From NCBI GenBank assembly GCA_037043235.1, contig JAWRVZ010000469.1:175514-239513 (forward strand): a DNA stretch of 64,000 nt, given 5' to 3'. The position numbers were made by a program, and so were the translations under genes. Numbering within the stretch: position 1 is the first letter of the stretch; every line of letters starts with the position of its first letter. The DNA is from Rhodeus uyekii. Its lineage: Eukaryota; Chordata; Actinopteri; Cypriniformes; Acheilognathidae. The notes beneath the pieces were generated by a model. It made no database searches. It worked only from the letters and a program-made list of their open reading frames with translations, and was not told where the DNA came from. Of this stretch, positions 1 through 10,073 are shown piece by piece.

Positions 1-170
1 ATGGCATATGCATTGACAAAGAGCTCCAATTATGGAGCCTAGAGTTTCTAGGAGGAGTGACTCCCGCAGAGCAACCGGAATCAGGGGCGGCAATTGAGGA
101 AGATCGCCGAAGTGAGGCCGGACGCCTCAGCATCAGGACCTCTTGCTCTTAGTCTTCTTAGCAGTGTTGA
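1..170. mobile_element. DIRS-like repeat scrap at the window edge
   Basis: This stretch aligns by eye with 36282-36400: both contain AGCTCCAATTA, a GGAGTGACTCC-like block, CAGAGCAACC and GGCAATTGAGG/GGCAAATGAGG. The 36 kb relative follows a DIRS-like terminal sequence, so I read both as fragments of that element class. There is no open frame of note. It stops where copy A of the minisatellite repeat starts, near 171. The family assignment is inference; the similarity of the two stretches is directly visible. Confidence 0.4.
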
Positions 171-2074
171 TCTGCTGTAATACTGAAGATCTCCAGTAGA
201 GAGAGACACTGAACTGTGTCTTCAGATCTCACTCCACTTCTCCTCTCTTCTGTTCATCAACACTTTACATGTGTTTCTCTTCATCTCAATATCTCTTCTG
301 TTGGAGAGACTTTTTCACACTTTTACAGCTTTTTAAAAATGCTTCCACACTAAAAGTGTTTCATCTGCACTGAACAAAAGCATTCGCTCATATTCCTGAT
401 CTGAACATCAAACCTGCTCACACACTCCTGATCACACACACTCCTGCTCTCACACTCCTGCTCTCACACTCCTGCTCACACACTCCTGCGCTCACACACT
501 CCTGCTCTCACACACTCCTGCTCTCACACACTCCTGCTCACACACTCCTGCTCACACACTCCTGCTCTCACACTCCTGCTCTCACACTCCTGCTCTCACA
601 CTCCTGCTCACGCACTCCTGCTCTCGCACTCCTGCTCACGCACTCCTGCTCTCACGCACTCCTGCTCTCACGCACTCCTGCTCACACACTCCTGCTCACA
701 CACTCCTGCTCGCGCGCACTCCTGCTCGCGCGCACTCCTGCTCGCGCGCACTCCTGCTCGCGCGCACTCCTGCTCGCGCGCACTCCTGCTCGCGCGCACT
801 CCTGCTCTCGCGCACTCCTGCTCTCACACTCCTGCTCTCGCACTCCTGCTCTCGCACTCCTGCTCTCGCACTCCTGCTCTCGCACTCCTGCTCTCGCACT
901 CCTGCTCTCGCACTCCTGCTCTCGCACTCCTGCTCTCGCACTCCTGCTCTCGCACTCCTGCTCTCGCACTCCTGCTCTCGCACTCCTGCTCTCGCACTCC
1001 TGCTCTCGCACTCCTGCTCTCGCACTCCTGCTCTCGCACTCCTGCTCTCACGCACTCCTGCTCTCTCGCACTCCTGCTCTCACGCACTCCTGCTCTCACG
1101 CACTCCTGCTCGCACGCACTCCTGCTCGCACGCACTCCTGCTCTCACGCACTCCTGCTCTCACGCACTCCTGCTCTCACACTCCTGCTCTCACGCACTCC
1201 TGCTCTCACACTCCTGCTCTCACACTCCTGCTCTCACACTCCTGCTCTCACACTCCTGCTCTCACACTCCTGCTCTCACACTCCTGCTCTCACACTCCTG
1301 CTCTCACACTCCTGCTCTCACACTCCTGCTCACACACTCCTGCTCTCACACTCCTGCTCTCACGCACTCCTGCTCTCACACTCCTGCTCTCACGCACTCC
1401 TGCTCTCACACTCCTGCTCTCACACTCCTGCTCTCACACTCCTGCTCTCACACTCCTGCTCTCACACTCCTGCTCTCACGCACTCCTGCTCTCACACTCC
1501 TGCTCTCACGCACTCCTGCTCTCACACTCCTGCTCTCACGCACTCCTGCTCTCGCACTCCTGCTCTCGCACTCCTGCTCTCGCACTCCTGCTCTCGCACT
1601 CCTGCTCTCACGCACTCCTGCTCTCTCGCACTCCTGCTCTCACGCACTCCTGCTCTCACGCACTCCTGCTCTCACGCACTCCTGCTCGCACGCACTCCTG
1701 CTCTCACGCACTCCTGCTCGCACACACTCCTGCTCACACACTCCTGCTCGCACACACTCCTGCTCTCGCACTCCTGCTCACACACTCCTGCTCGCACACA
1801 CTCCTGCTCTCGCACACTCCTGCTCTCGCACTCCTGCTCTCGCACTCCTGCTCTCACACTCCTGCTCACACACTCCTGCTCACACACTCCTGCTCTCACA
1901 CACTCCTGCTCTCACACACTCCTGCTCACACACTCCTGCTCACACACTCCTGCTCTCACACTCCTGCTCACACACTCCTGCTCACACACTCCTGCTCTCA
2001 CACTCCTGCTCTCACACTCCTGCTCACACACTCCTGCTCTCACACTCCTACTTTACTCTCACTTTCATACTGAC
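171..2074 (+). repeat. Copy A of the minisatellite-bearing repeat, left end truncated
   Basis: The left body (171-420) is nearly identical to 6488-6730 in copy B but lacks the first ~460 bp. The array (about 421-2049) follows, then the right end CTTTACTCTCACTTTCATAC (2051-2070). After 2074 the sequence departs from copy B. The direction is arbitrary and set so that the array lies right of the body. No coding role is evident. Confidence 0.85.
421..2049. repeat. Minisatellite array A (14-16 bp units)
   Basis: Head-to-tail units of CTCCTGCTCTCACA, CTCCTGCTCACACA, CTCCTGCTCTCGCA and 16-bp forms ending CACACA, CACGCA or CGCGCA. CpG-bearing units cluster at about 700-1180 and 1540-1860, with CpA-rich units on both sides. 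Minus-strand open frames here (for example 682-1011 and 824-1147) consist only of REQECESRSA-like repeats and are not genes. Confidence 0.97.
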
Positions 2075-2328
2075 ACACGATTGATCAGAGAGTCTAGATT
2101 CTGCTTTAGAATCAGTGATATGATAATAATAACATCTATGACTTTATATAAGCATCTGCATTATGAGATTTCTGTCTTGATCATTTAGTTCTGCTGAATC
2201 AACCTTTAACTCAAACTGCTTTTCATTTTCTCTTTAAATCAGAAGTGTTAAATTTTGTCTGTCAGAAGTGTCACATAAACAGAATCAACAACATCTGATT
2301 ATTGTTTCATAGATTTTATTTGAATAAA
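2075..2328. other. Non-coding AT-rich spacer
   Basis: AT-rich DNA between copy A and the solo LTR. I see no open frame, RNA gene or recognisable repeat in it. Confidence 0.5.
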
Positions 2329-2737
2329 ACGTGTGTCACGGAACATTCAGGGAGGACTCAAGTGCAGGGGAAAATATAGGATTTATTTAGAACAACAAAA
2401 GAACACAAAATGCAAACAAAAACCCACGATGGGGAAAACGTAACATAAACATGATCATAAATACTAAACCAAAAACCAACCGGCTGAAACGGGAGACACA
2501 GAACCAGGAATCACAACATAACATGACAACGACACCATGCAGGACAACAAACACACCAGGATTAAATAGAGCAAATGAGGGAAGGTAGTGATGAGAAACA
2601 GCTGGGAATGATTATGGGAAACAAGAAGGCAGTGCAGATGCTAACGAGACAAACACATGGGAGAGAGAGCAGTGCCACGGTTCTGTCCACTAGAACACTA
2701 ATAACACTGGAAACAGAGACAGAACCGTGACAACGTG
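2329..2737 (-). mobile_element. Solo LTR with perfect 5-bp target duplication
   Basis: The element at 2334-2732 (399 bp) begins TGTCACGG and ends CCGTGACA, giving the TG...CA ends and short inverted termini expected of an LTR. It is flanked by ACGTG at 2329-2333 and again at 2733-2737. The 5-bp duplication points to integrase-mediated LTR insertion, as in Ty3/gypsy. A polyadenylation signal (AATAAA) reads on the minus strand at 2382-2387, so the LTR is taken as minus-oriented. No internal element remains, which fits LTR-LTR recombination. A small non-autonomous DNA transposon is the alternative. Confidence 0.75.
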
Positions 2738-3098
2738 TGGCTGCGTCTCAAAAACAAATAAGATCACCACAGAAAATCAGCAGAAATAGATGTTTCTAGT
2801 TTCTGTTGCTGTGAGACTGACGCTAAAATCCACATCTTTTTCTCTCTTCTGTTTTTATCACTAATTTGTGCTAGTTTGTGTTTTTTATCACTGAAAAACC
2901 CGGGAACAGTGTTAAGATTCTGTGGTTTGTGTAATTCAGTCCAGTTCAGTTCCGGTCCACATTTTAAGATTATTCTCTAAAACAAATAAATCAGGAGAAT
3001 CACATGCTTCAGTTCTGCAATGGAGAAACTCAACATGAACGGTTCAGCTTTAACATGGCAAACACAGAATACTTTGTGTCAGTTTTAAATAGTTAGAA
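2738..3098. other. Non-coding spacer
   Basis: Between the solo LTR and the L2 element. No open frame or repeat is recognised; the sequence is AT-rich with no long runs. Confidence 0.5.
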
Positions 3099-3650
3099 GT
3101 CAAGTCAAGTCACCTTTACTTATATAGCGCTTTTTACAATACAGATTGTTTAAAGCAGCTTTACAGAGGTCACATGAAAACATTATAAACAAAGTTTGTT
3201 TGGCTGAACAGCAGCCTTAAAAGTGCAGGCAAATTAATACAATTGATTAATATTAAGTGTTAAGTTTTGATTATTGATTGATTTGATTGATTGGTAGTTT
3301 GATTATTATATTGATAATTCAAGTCTAATATTAATTCTAATTAGGTCCGGTTGGAGATGGGTTCATGATCTTCACAGGGGAGGGTCCAGTAGAGTCACGG
3401 TCTCCGCAGACACTTCAGGGCAGTGCTGTGCTCGTGTCCAGGTCCTTCATCTGATCTGGATACGCCCGGATCCAGCTGACCACGGTAACCTCGGAATAAA
3501 CAGAGAACAATATCAGCGTAGATGCCATTCTTCTTCTGATGTATCGAGTACATCAGGTGTTATGGGAATGTTCCCGGTTCCGGCTTATCTAAATTATGCA
3601 GCCTAACAATCATTTTACATGATTTGGATTAAAAATGTATGTATAATGTG

Positions 3651-4811
3651 TTATGTGTATGCCAGGTTGAAGAGATGTGTTTTTAGTCTACATTTAAACT
3701 GACAGAGTGTGTCTGCTTCCCGAACTGTAATAGGAAGACTGTTCCAGAGTTTAGGAGCTAAATAGGAAAAGGATCGTCCACCAGCAGTTGACTTTGATAT
3801 TCTAGGTATTATAAGCTGGTCAGTATTTTGGGATCGCAATAGACGTGAAGGACTATAATGTGTTAAGAGATCGCTCAAGTACTGGGGAGCTAAACCATTT
3901 AATGCTTTGTAAGTAATTAGCAAGATTTTAAAATGTATTCTGTGATTAATAGGAAGCCAGTGCAGGTTTGACAGAACTGGGCTAATATGCTCATATTTCC
4001 TGGTTCTAGTAAGAACTCGAGCTGCTGCATTTTGGACCAGCTGGAATTTGTTTATTAAGCGTGCAGGGCAACCACCTAGTAGAGCATTACAATAATCTAG
4101 CCTTGAACTCATGAACGCATGAACTAACTTTTCTGCATTTGTCTTAGAGAGCATATGTCGCAATTTAGATATATTTTTAAGATGGAAGAATGCCGTTTTA
4201 CAGATGCTAGAAACATGGCTTTCAAATGAAAGATTGGTATCAAAGAGCACACCCAGGTTTCTAACTGACGACGAAGACTTGACAGAGCAGCCATCGAGTG
4301 TTAGGCAGTAGTCTAGATTATTACGTGCTGAACTTTTTGGTTTAATAATTAGAATCTCTGTTTTTTCAGAATTAAGCAGTAGAAAGTTATTAGTCATCCA
4401 ATTTTTTATATCGGTTATGCATTCTGTTAATTTAGTGAATTTGTTCGTTTCATCAGGATGAGAAGAAATATAGAGCTGATTATCATCAGCGTAACAGTGA
4501 AAGCTAATGCCATGCTTCCTAATAACTGCACCCAAAGGAAGCATGTACAGGGTGAAAAGCAATGGTCCTAGTACTGAACCTTGAGGAACTCCATACTGCA
4601 CCCGTGACCGATATGACATCTCCTCATTTACTGCTACAAACTGATAACGGTCAGATAAGTATGACTTGAACCAGGATAATGCAACTCCACTAATGCCAAC
4701 ATAATTTTCAAGTCTATTCAGAAGGATTTTGTGGTCGATTGTATCAAATGCAGCACTAAGGTCCAGTAACACTAACAGAGAGATACAACCACGATCGGAT
4801 GATAAGAGCAA
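3651..4811 (-). pseudogene. L2 reverse transcriptase fragment, copy 1
   Basis: This 386-codon frame covers the reverse-transcriptase palm and the C-terminal region of an L2-type ORF2. Visible motifs are AAFDTIDH (about residues 20-27, first catalytic Asp), GVPQGSVLGP (about 75-84), YADD (about 107-110, catalytic) and SRLDYCNALL further on. It ends with the typical APKLWNSLP and FKCRLKTHLF blocks. The frame is open into its TTG 'start', so it is the downstream part of a longer reading frame interrupted between 4812 and 5014. Family ORF2 proteins also carry an N-terminal endonuclease, missing here. Relative to copy 2 it reads YADDN instead of YADDT. It was once the enzyme for target-primed reverse transcription; this copy is dead. 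Confidence 0.9.
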
Positions 4812-5014
4812 ATCATTTGTAACTCTAATGAGATCAGTCTCAGTACTATGATATGGTCTAAATCCTGACTGGAAATCCTCGTAGATGCTGTTTCTTTCTA
4901 GAAAGGAACATAGTTGTGAAGATATTGCCTTATCTTTGACAAGAAAGGTAGATTCGATATCGGCCTGTAATTAACTAATTCTGTAGGATCAAGTTGTGGT
5001 TTTTTAATAAGCGG

Positions 5015-5398
5015 TTAAATTACGGCTAGTTTAAAGGTTTTTGGTACGTATCCTAATGACAAAGATGAATTAACAATATTAAGAAGAGGATCTATGATCT
5101 CTGGAAGCACCTCTTTCAGTAGCTTAGTTGGTATTGTTTCTGGCATACATGTTGTTGATTTTGATGATTTAACGAGTTTAGACAATTCTTCCTCCCCAAT
5201 AGCAATGAAGGAGTGGAATTTTTCTTCAGGGATACTAAAATTTACTGTATTTTGGAATATTGTAGTAGACGGTTGCATGGTTATAATTTTCTCTCTAATA
5301 TTATGAATTTTGCAAGTAAAGAAGTCCATGAAGTCATTAGTGCTGTGCTGATTTAAAGCATCTGGGGTTGAGGCTTTATTTCTTGTTAATTTAGTCAC
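5015..5398 (-). pseudogene. L2 ORF2 linker fragment, copy 1
   Basis: A 127-codon frame matching the segment just before the reverse transcriptase in L2 ORF2. It contains FMDFFTCKIHNIREKI and IPTKLLKEVLPEI blocks, also found in copy 2 (16071-16814) with few differences. It is separated from the RT frame (3651-4811) by a frame break at about 4930-4980 that copy 2 shares. This stretch usually bridges endonuclease and RT. The plus-strand frame at 5094-5306 is its antisense shadow. Confidence 0.85.
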
Positions 5399-5442
5399 TG
5401 TATCAAATAAATACCTAGGGTTGTATTTTTTCTTCTTCTAAG

Positions 5443-5952
5443 AGTGCAGTGTGTGTGTTTAAACAGTGTGTGTGTGTGTGTGTGTGTATAATGCTGGTTG
5501 TTTCAGAGCTTCAGCTGGTGTGTTAAAGTCTGTAATGATCTGCTGATGGAAATCAGCTGTTAATAAATCAGAGATATTAAATGTGCAGCTGCTGGAGTTC
5601 ATCAGCTCTGAGTTTCACATTCAACATTTACACTCTTCAAACTCTCACTAAACAATACGGCTGCGTCTCAATCAGATATTCTCTGACAGATATTGTTTTA
5701 ATCCAGTCATTTCTTCACAACTCTTCAAAAGGTGCGTTAAATATGCAATGAATGAGTTGATTTATTTCATCTTACATTGACATTTTCTAACATCTTCTGA
5801 ACAGAAATAATTGTGTCTTTTAATAATCTTTCAGTGGCTTTAAATGAGGAACATGTTTAATAATGAGAGAAATTGTGACGCATTTATGACTGAAACATGA
5901 CTTTATGAATATTGTGTGAACAGGAGATTATGGAGATTTGCTGGATATGAAA
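5443..5952. other. Non-coding spacer with (TG)n
   Basis: Holds a (TG)n tract at 5466-5488; the rest is AT-rich with no credible reading frame. Confidence 0.6.
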
Positions 5953-5965
5953 CATCATCATCATC

Positions 5966-6010
<45 letters not shown>

Positions 6011-6020
6011 TTCTTCATCA
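5953..6020. repeat. (CAT)n microsatellite
   Basis: A nearly uninterrupted run of CAT with CTT variants, directly abutting the left boundary of copy B at 6025. Confidence 0.95.
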
Positions 6021-6024
6021 TCCG

Positions 6025-6258
6025 CTAACAGATGAATGCAGAAACAGTCTCTGGTAAGATCATCAGTTGTTCCTTCATTCTCTGTTTGCTGTTTGTCAGT
6101 CTCTCAGAAAGAGAAACGGAGGGATGATCTGTGTGAAACGACAGATGAAGCGCAGGATCAAGAAAGTGTTTTGATGGTTGCAGTGAAACACATTTGATCT
6201 GCTGTGATTCTGATGATGGCCTGTAGAGGGAGACACGTGACTGTAGGACAGGGGTCAA
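6025..6258 (-). other. Conserved 77-codon minus-strand frame in the repeat body
   Basis: A minus-strand frame ending in AFIC-stop, containing SESQQIKCVSLQP and HPSVSLSERLTNSKQRMK. The same frame occurs at 34753-34986 with very few changes. Upstream in the minus direction lies CTCCCTCTACAG, a plausible splice acceptor followed by GCCATCATC. It may be a relic exon of the source transcript, but conservation between copies this similar proves little. I recognise no domain. Confidence 0.3.
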
Positions 6259-6353
6259 AGGTCAAACTCAATCTGGACTGATCTCTAGTTCAGCTCTAAA
6301 AACTGTGTGAATGAGTTTCTCTGATGATGAAGAGACACAGATCAATCCTCTCT

Positions 6354-6548
6354 TTATGATCTGCAGATTTCTAGCTTCTGTTTGAATGTGGTTGAAATGT
6401 AAAGTTGCTCCAGGTGAAATGGACTCCGGACTCTTGTAAAGCAGAAAGCAGAATCTCTTGTTACTCTGATATGATGGAGATGATCATCTGCTGTAATACT
6501 GAAGATCTCCAGTAGAGAGAGACACTGAACTGTGTCTTCAGATCTCAC
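6354..6548 (-). other. 64-codon minus-strand frame, identical in three copies
   Basis: The frame reads from MRSEDTVQCLSLLEIF to KLEICRS and is predicted identically at 35082-35276 (minus) and 28334-28528 (plus, inverted copy C). Its identity follows from near-identical DNA of the whole repeat body, so it may be incidental. No signal peptide, membrane segment or known domain is visible. Confidence 0.3.
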
Positions 6549-6728
6549 TCCACTTCTCCTCTCTTCTGTTCATCAACACTTTACATGTGTTTCTCTTCAT
6601 CTCAATATCTCTTCTGTTGGAGAGACTTTTTCACACTTTTACAGCTTTTTAAAAATGCTTCCACACTAAAAGTGTTTCATCTGCGCTGAACAAAAGCATT
6701 CGCTCATATTCCTGATCTGAACATCAAA

Positions 6729-8270
6729 CCTGCTCGCGCACTCCTGCTCACACACTCCTGCTCTCGCACTCCTGCTCTCTCGCACTCCTGCTCACACACT
6801 CCTGCTCTCGCACTCCTGCTCTCTCGCACTCCTGCTCTCGCGCACTCCTGCTCTCGCGCACTCCTGCTCTCGCGCACTCCTGCTCTCGCACTCCTGCTCT
6901 CGCGCACTCCTGCTCTCGCGCACTCCTGCTCTCACGCACTCCTGCTCTCGCCCACTCCTGCTCTCTCGCACTCCTGCTCTCGCCCACTCCTGCTCTCGCG
7001 CACTCCTGCTCTCTCGCACTCCTGCTCTCGCGCACTCCTGCTCTCGCGCACTCCTGCTCTCGCCCACTCCTGCTCTCTCGCACTCCTGCTCTCGCCCACT
7101 CCTGCTCTCGCCCACTCCTGCTCTCTCGCACTCCTGCTCTCGCCCACTCCTGCTCTCGCGCACTCCTGCTCTCGCACTCCTGCTCTCGCGCACTCCTGCT
7201 CTCGCGCACTCCTGCTCTCTCGCACTCCTGCTCTCGCCCACTCCTGCTCTCGCGCACTCCTGCTCTCTCGCACTCCTGCTCTCGCGCACTCCTGCTCTCG
7301 CGCACTCCTGCTCTCGCCCACTCCTGCTCTCTCGCACTCCTGCTCTCGCCCACTCCTGCTCTCGCGCACTCCTGCTCTCTCGCACTCCTGCTCTCTCGCA
7401 CTCCTGCTCTCGCGCACTCCTGCTCTCACGCACTCCTGCTCTCGCCCACTCCTGCTCTCTCGCACTCCTGCTCTCGCCCACTCCTGCTCTCGCGCACTCC
7501 TGCTCTCTCGCACTCCTGCTCTCGCCCACTCCTGCTCTCGCCCACTCCTGCTCTCGCGCACTCCTGCTCTCTCGCACTCCTGCTCTCGCCCACTCCTGCT
7601 CTCGCGCACTCCTGCTCTCTCGCACTCCTGCTCTCGCGCACTCCTGCTCTCGCGCACTCCTGCTCTCGCCCACTCCTGCTCTCGCGCACTCCTGCTCTCA
7701 CACACTCCTGCTCTCTCGCACTCCTGCTCTCTCGCACTCCTGCTCTCGCGCACTCCTGCTCTCGCGCACTCCTGCTCTCGCCCACTCCTGCTCTCTCGCA
7801 CTCCTGCTCTCGCCCACTCCTGCTCTCGCCCACTCCTGCTCTCGCGCACTCCTGCTCTCACACACTCCTGCTCTCTCGCACTCCTGCTCTCTCGCACTCC
7901 TGCTCTCGCGCACTCCTGCTCTCGCGCACTCCTGCTCTCGCCCACTCCTGCTCTCTCGCACTCCTGCTCTCGCCCACTCCTGCTCTCTCGCACTCCTGCT
8001 CTCTCGCACTCCTGCTCTCTCGCACTCCTGCTCTCGCCCACTCCTGCTCTCTCGCACTCCTGCTCTCGCCCACTCCTGCTCTCGCCCACTCCTGCTCTCT
8101 CGCACTCCTGCTCTCGCGCACTCCTGCTCTCTCGCACTCCTGCTCTCTCGCACTCCTGCTCTCGCCCACTCCTGCTCTCTCGCACTCCTGCTCTCGCCCA
8201 CTCCTGCTCTCGCCCACTCCTGCTCTCGCGCACTCCTGCTCTCGCGCACTCCTGCTCTCTCACACTCCTG
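6729..8270. repeat. Minisatellite array B, CpG-rich 16-bp units
   Basis: Units are CTCCTGCTCTCGCGCA, CTCCTGCTCTCGCCCA and CTCCTGCTCTCTCGCA, almost all 16 bp and CpG-bearing; CACACA units are rare (near 7700 and 7858). Sub-blocks recur, for example 7690-7840 against 7850-7990. Because TGTGA becomes TGCGA on the minus strand, stop codons vanish and frames up to 443 codons appear (6932-8263). They encode only ARAGVRESRSAREQE repeats and are not genes. Confidence 0.97.
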
Positions 8271-8294
8271 CTTTACTCTCATTTTCATACTCAC

Positions 8295-10073
8295 ACTAAC
8301 ATTTATCTGTCCTTCACATTCTGTGTGTCAGTGTTTTATTTCCTCTTTTCTGGAGAGAATGAAAAATGTAAATATAAAGTGATTAAAGCAGTTTATAATA
8401 AGATGATGATGATGCAAATATAGAGTATCTGAGACTTTCCCGTGATCTTGTTCTCTGTGAGTTTTCAGCTCAGACGTTTGTTGCGGTTTTGGCTCATGCT
8501 GTGTTTCAGATCTTGTGGTTTAAAGTGTTTCATATTTCCTCTCTTCATAGAATCTCTTCTGAAAGTGTTTGATTGCAGGATCAGTGTTTAATGTGTTTAA
8601 TGGCAGAACACGAGCAGATCTGCAGAAACTCTTCACACACACAGTAATTTGACTGTGATCTGATTGGGAAGTTTGTAGTTTGTGAATCAGAATAATCTGT
8701 GATCGTGTAGTTCAGCATGAAAACAACTGAAAGTGATTCCTGTTCTTGAGTTTCATTACATTCTTGTTCATTTATTTTTCAGACGCTTTTATCCATTGCA
8801 TTCAAGAAATGCATTGAATCAGTTCATCAACGCTCTACTGATTGATCTACATGAAAGCTTGAATTTCCAATAAATAAGTACAACCTTTACCATTAGTATA
8901 TCAAACTTTTTTTATTCAATTATTGTCTACAAAAACAATTCAGCTTAGTTAAATATAAACACCATTTTAAAGCATCACACACAATACATGCCACAGAAAA
9001 TTATCCTGACACTGTGCAAAATCTGGTAAACAAAATCTAGGATAAATGCAGCATAAAACAGGGCAAAACAACAAAACTTAAATGCAACGTAGTTTGAAGG
9101 GGAAAATCCCTTCACATCATTACAATTATCAAGAGCAGCAGCTGTGATGTCAACAGTGACACTGATTTGGCTATATACATAAATAATTATAATTATAATA
9201 ACAATTTCAAATTCAATAACATTTCAACAATCTATGAATGATGAAAACATTATATTTTACACTTTTATTTTGAAATTATACATGTGCAAAAACAACTGGC
9301 AAACGCATTTAAGGCATCGCTGCCAGACTAAAGTTGAAGCGAAAAGTTAATGTTGTTTATTGTAGTAGAAGGGGGCCTTTATAGCGTTATTGTAGTATTA
9401 TTATGGCCTGAGTGATCAAAGCACCATTTATTGTTCTTTCTTACAGTATTCTCACACTGATGATTAGTCTGTGAGCAGAAGCTCAATTATTATAATGAAC
9501 GTAAGTACTGTGACGCATCGATGCAGCTCTAGTGCAAATCTTCATGAAACTTGGAGAAATGGTCTAGCAGTTTGAAAATGTTTTTTTTTTCTTCAGAAAA
9601 ATCAAAAATGGCAGGAAAACGTTCATGACGGAAAATGACGTCATAGGATGCAATCGAAGCGTCTTTGGCCAATAGACATAATTTTGTTTCCAGGCCTTAC
9701 AGTTCAAAAGTTGTTCGCAGATACGGGAATTTATATTTGGACAGGTGGGGGCGCTAGAAGGATTGAGTTACTCCGTAATGAGAACGAATGCCAGACACAT
9801 TCAGAGTCAAAACGAAGGAGGACCGAATCTGTGAAATCACAATATCAAGCAATGTAGAGTAAATGAATAAAGTGCAGCAGGTGTAGCGAGAGAAAGAGCC
9901 TGAGGATGAGGATGTCACTTATGAAGGGTTTGATGAGAGAATCTCATCAGTTTTATCATCAGAATCGAACTCTGCAGGCTCGTCTGGATCACAGGAAACT
10001 AGAAACATACAAACACACTGTTTTTAATTCATTGTTACTGTCAGTTTCACAATCACACAATCTGTGAGAAGCT
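8295..10073. other. Non-coding region with retroposon scraps
   Basis: At 8440-8520 there is a segment (GATCTTGTTCTCTGTGAGTT) also found inverted at 28083-28140 in copy C. A tail-like scrap lies at 8770-8830 (CGCTTTTATCC, ATTGCATTCAAG). The block 9255-9420 matches 21360-21510 (TTTATTTTGAA, CCAGACTAAAGTTGAA), so it is a dispersed or duplicated sequence. The 69-codon plus-strand frame at 9648-9857 has no recognisable domain. Nothing else supports a gene. Confidence 0.5.

Larger units (their letters stand above)
3099..5442 (-). mobile_element. L2-clade LINE, copy 1, 5'-truncated
   Basis: The element runs from 5442 (5' side) down to 3099 (3' end). The 3' end shows tandem GACTT units and a stem-like sequence reading GCGCTATATAA on the minus strand, usual for fish L2-type tails. 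The body encodes reverse transcriptase (separate entries). It breaks at 5442 beside CTTCTTCTAAGAG, whereas copy 2 continues, so this is a 5' truncation; the endonuclease domain is absent. Part of the 3' UTR at about 3245-3340 is replaced by an ATTGATT-rich stretch compared with 14320-14510 in copy 2. Confidence 0.9.
6025..8294 (+). repeat. Copy B of the minisatellite-bearing repeat, most complete
   Basis: The left boundary is fixed by copy D: from CTAACAGATGAATGCAG (6025 here, 34753 there) the two are almost identical, while everything to their left differs. The right boundary lies just after TTTACTCTCATTTTCATAC (ending near 8294), where copies A, B and C diverge. The layout is left body 6025-6728, array 6729-8270 and a right end of about 24 bp. 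I see no terminal inverted repeat. The class is unknown: it could be a non-autonomous element, a retroposed transcript or a duplicated gene segment. Confidence 0.8.

Noticed and set aside
682..1147. Overlapping minus-strand open frames of about 110 codons
   Set aside because: They are translations of the 14-bp unit in three frames; period-14 peptide text, no start context, no domain.
5094..5306. Plus-strand 70-codon frame, repeated at 16267-16479
   Set aside because: Antisense shadow of the L2 linker coding region; its conservation follows from the minus-strand gene.
6748..8294. Minus-strand frames of 119-443 codons that could be called RS-rich proteins
   Set aside because: Several frames are open at once because CpG-bearing units contain no stop codon; this is composition and not selection.
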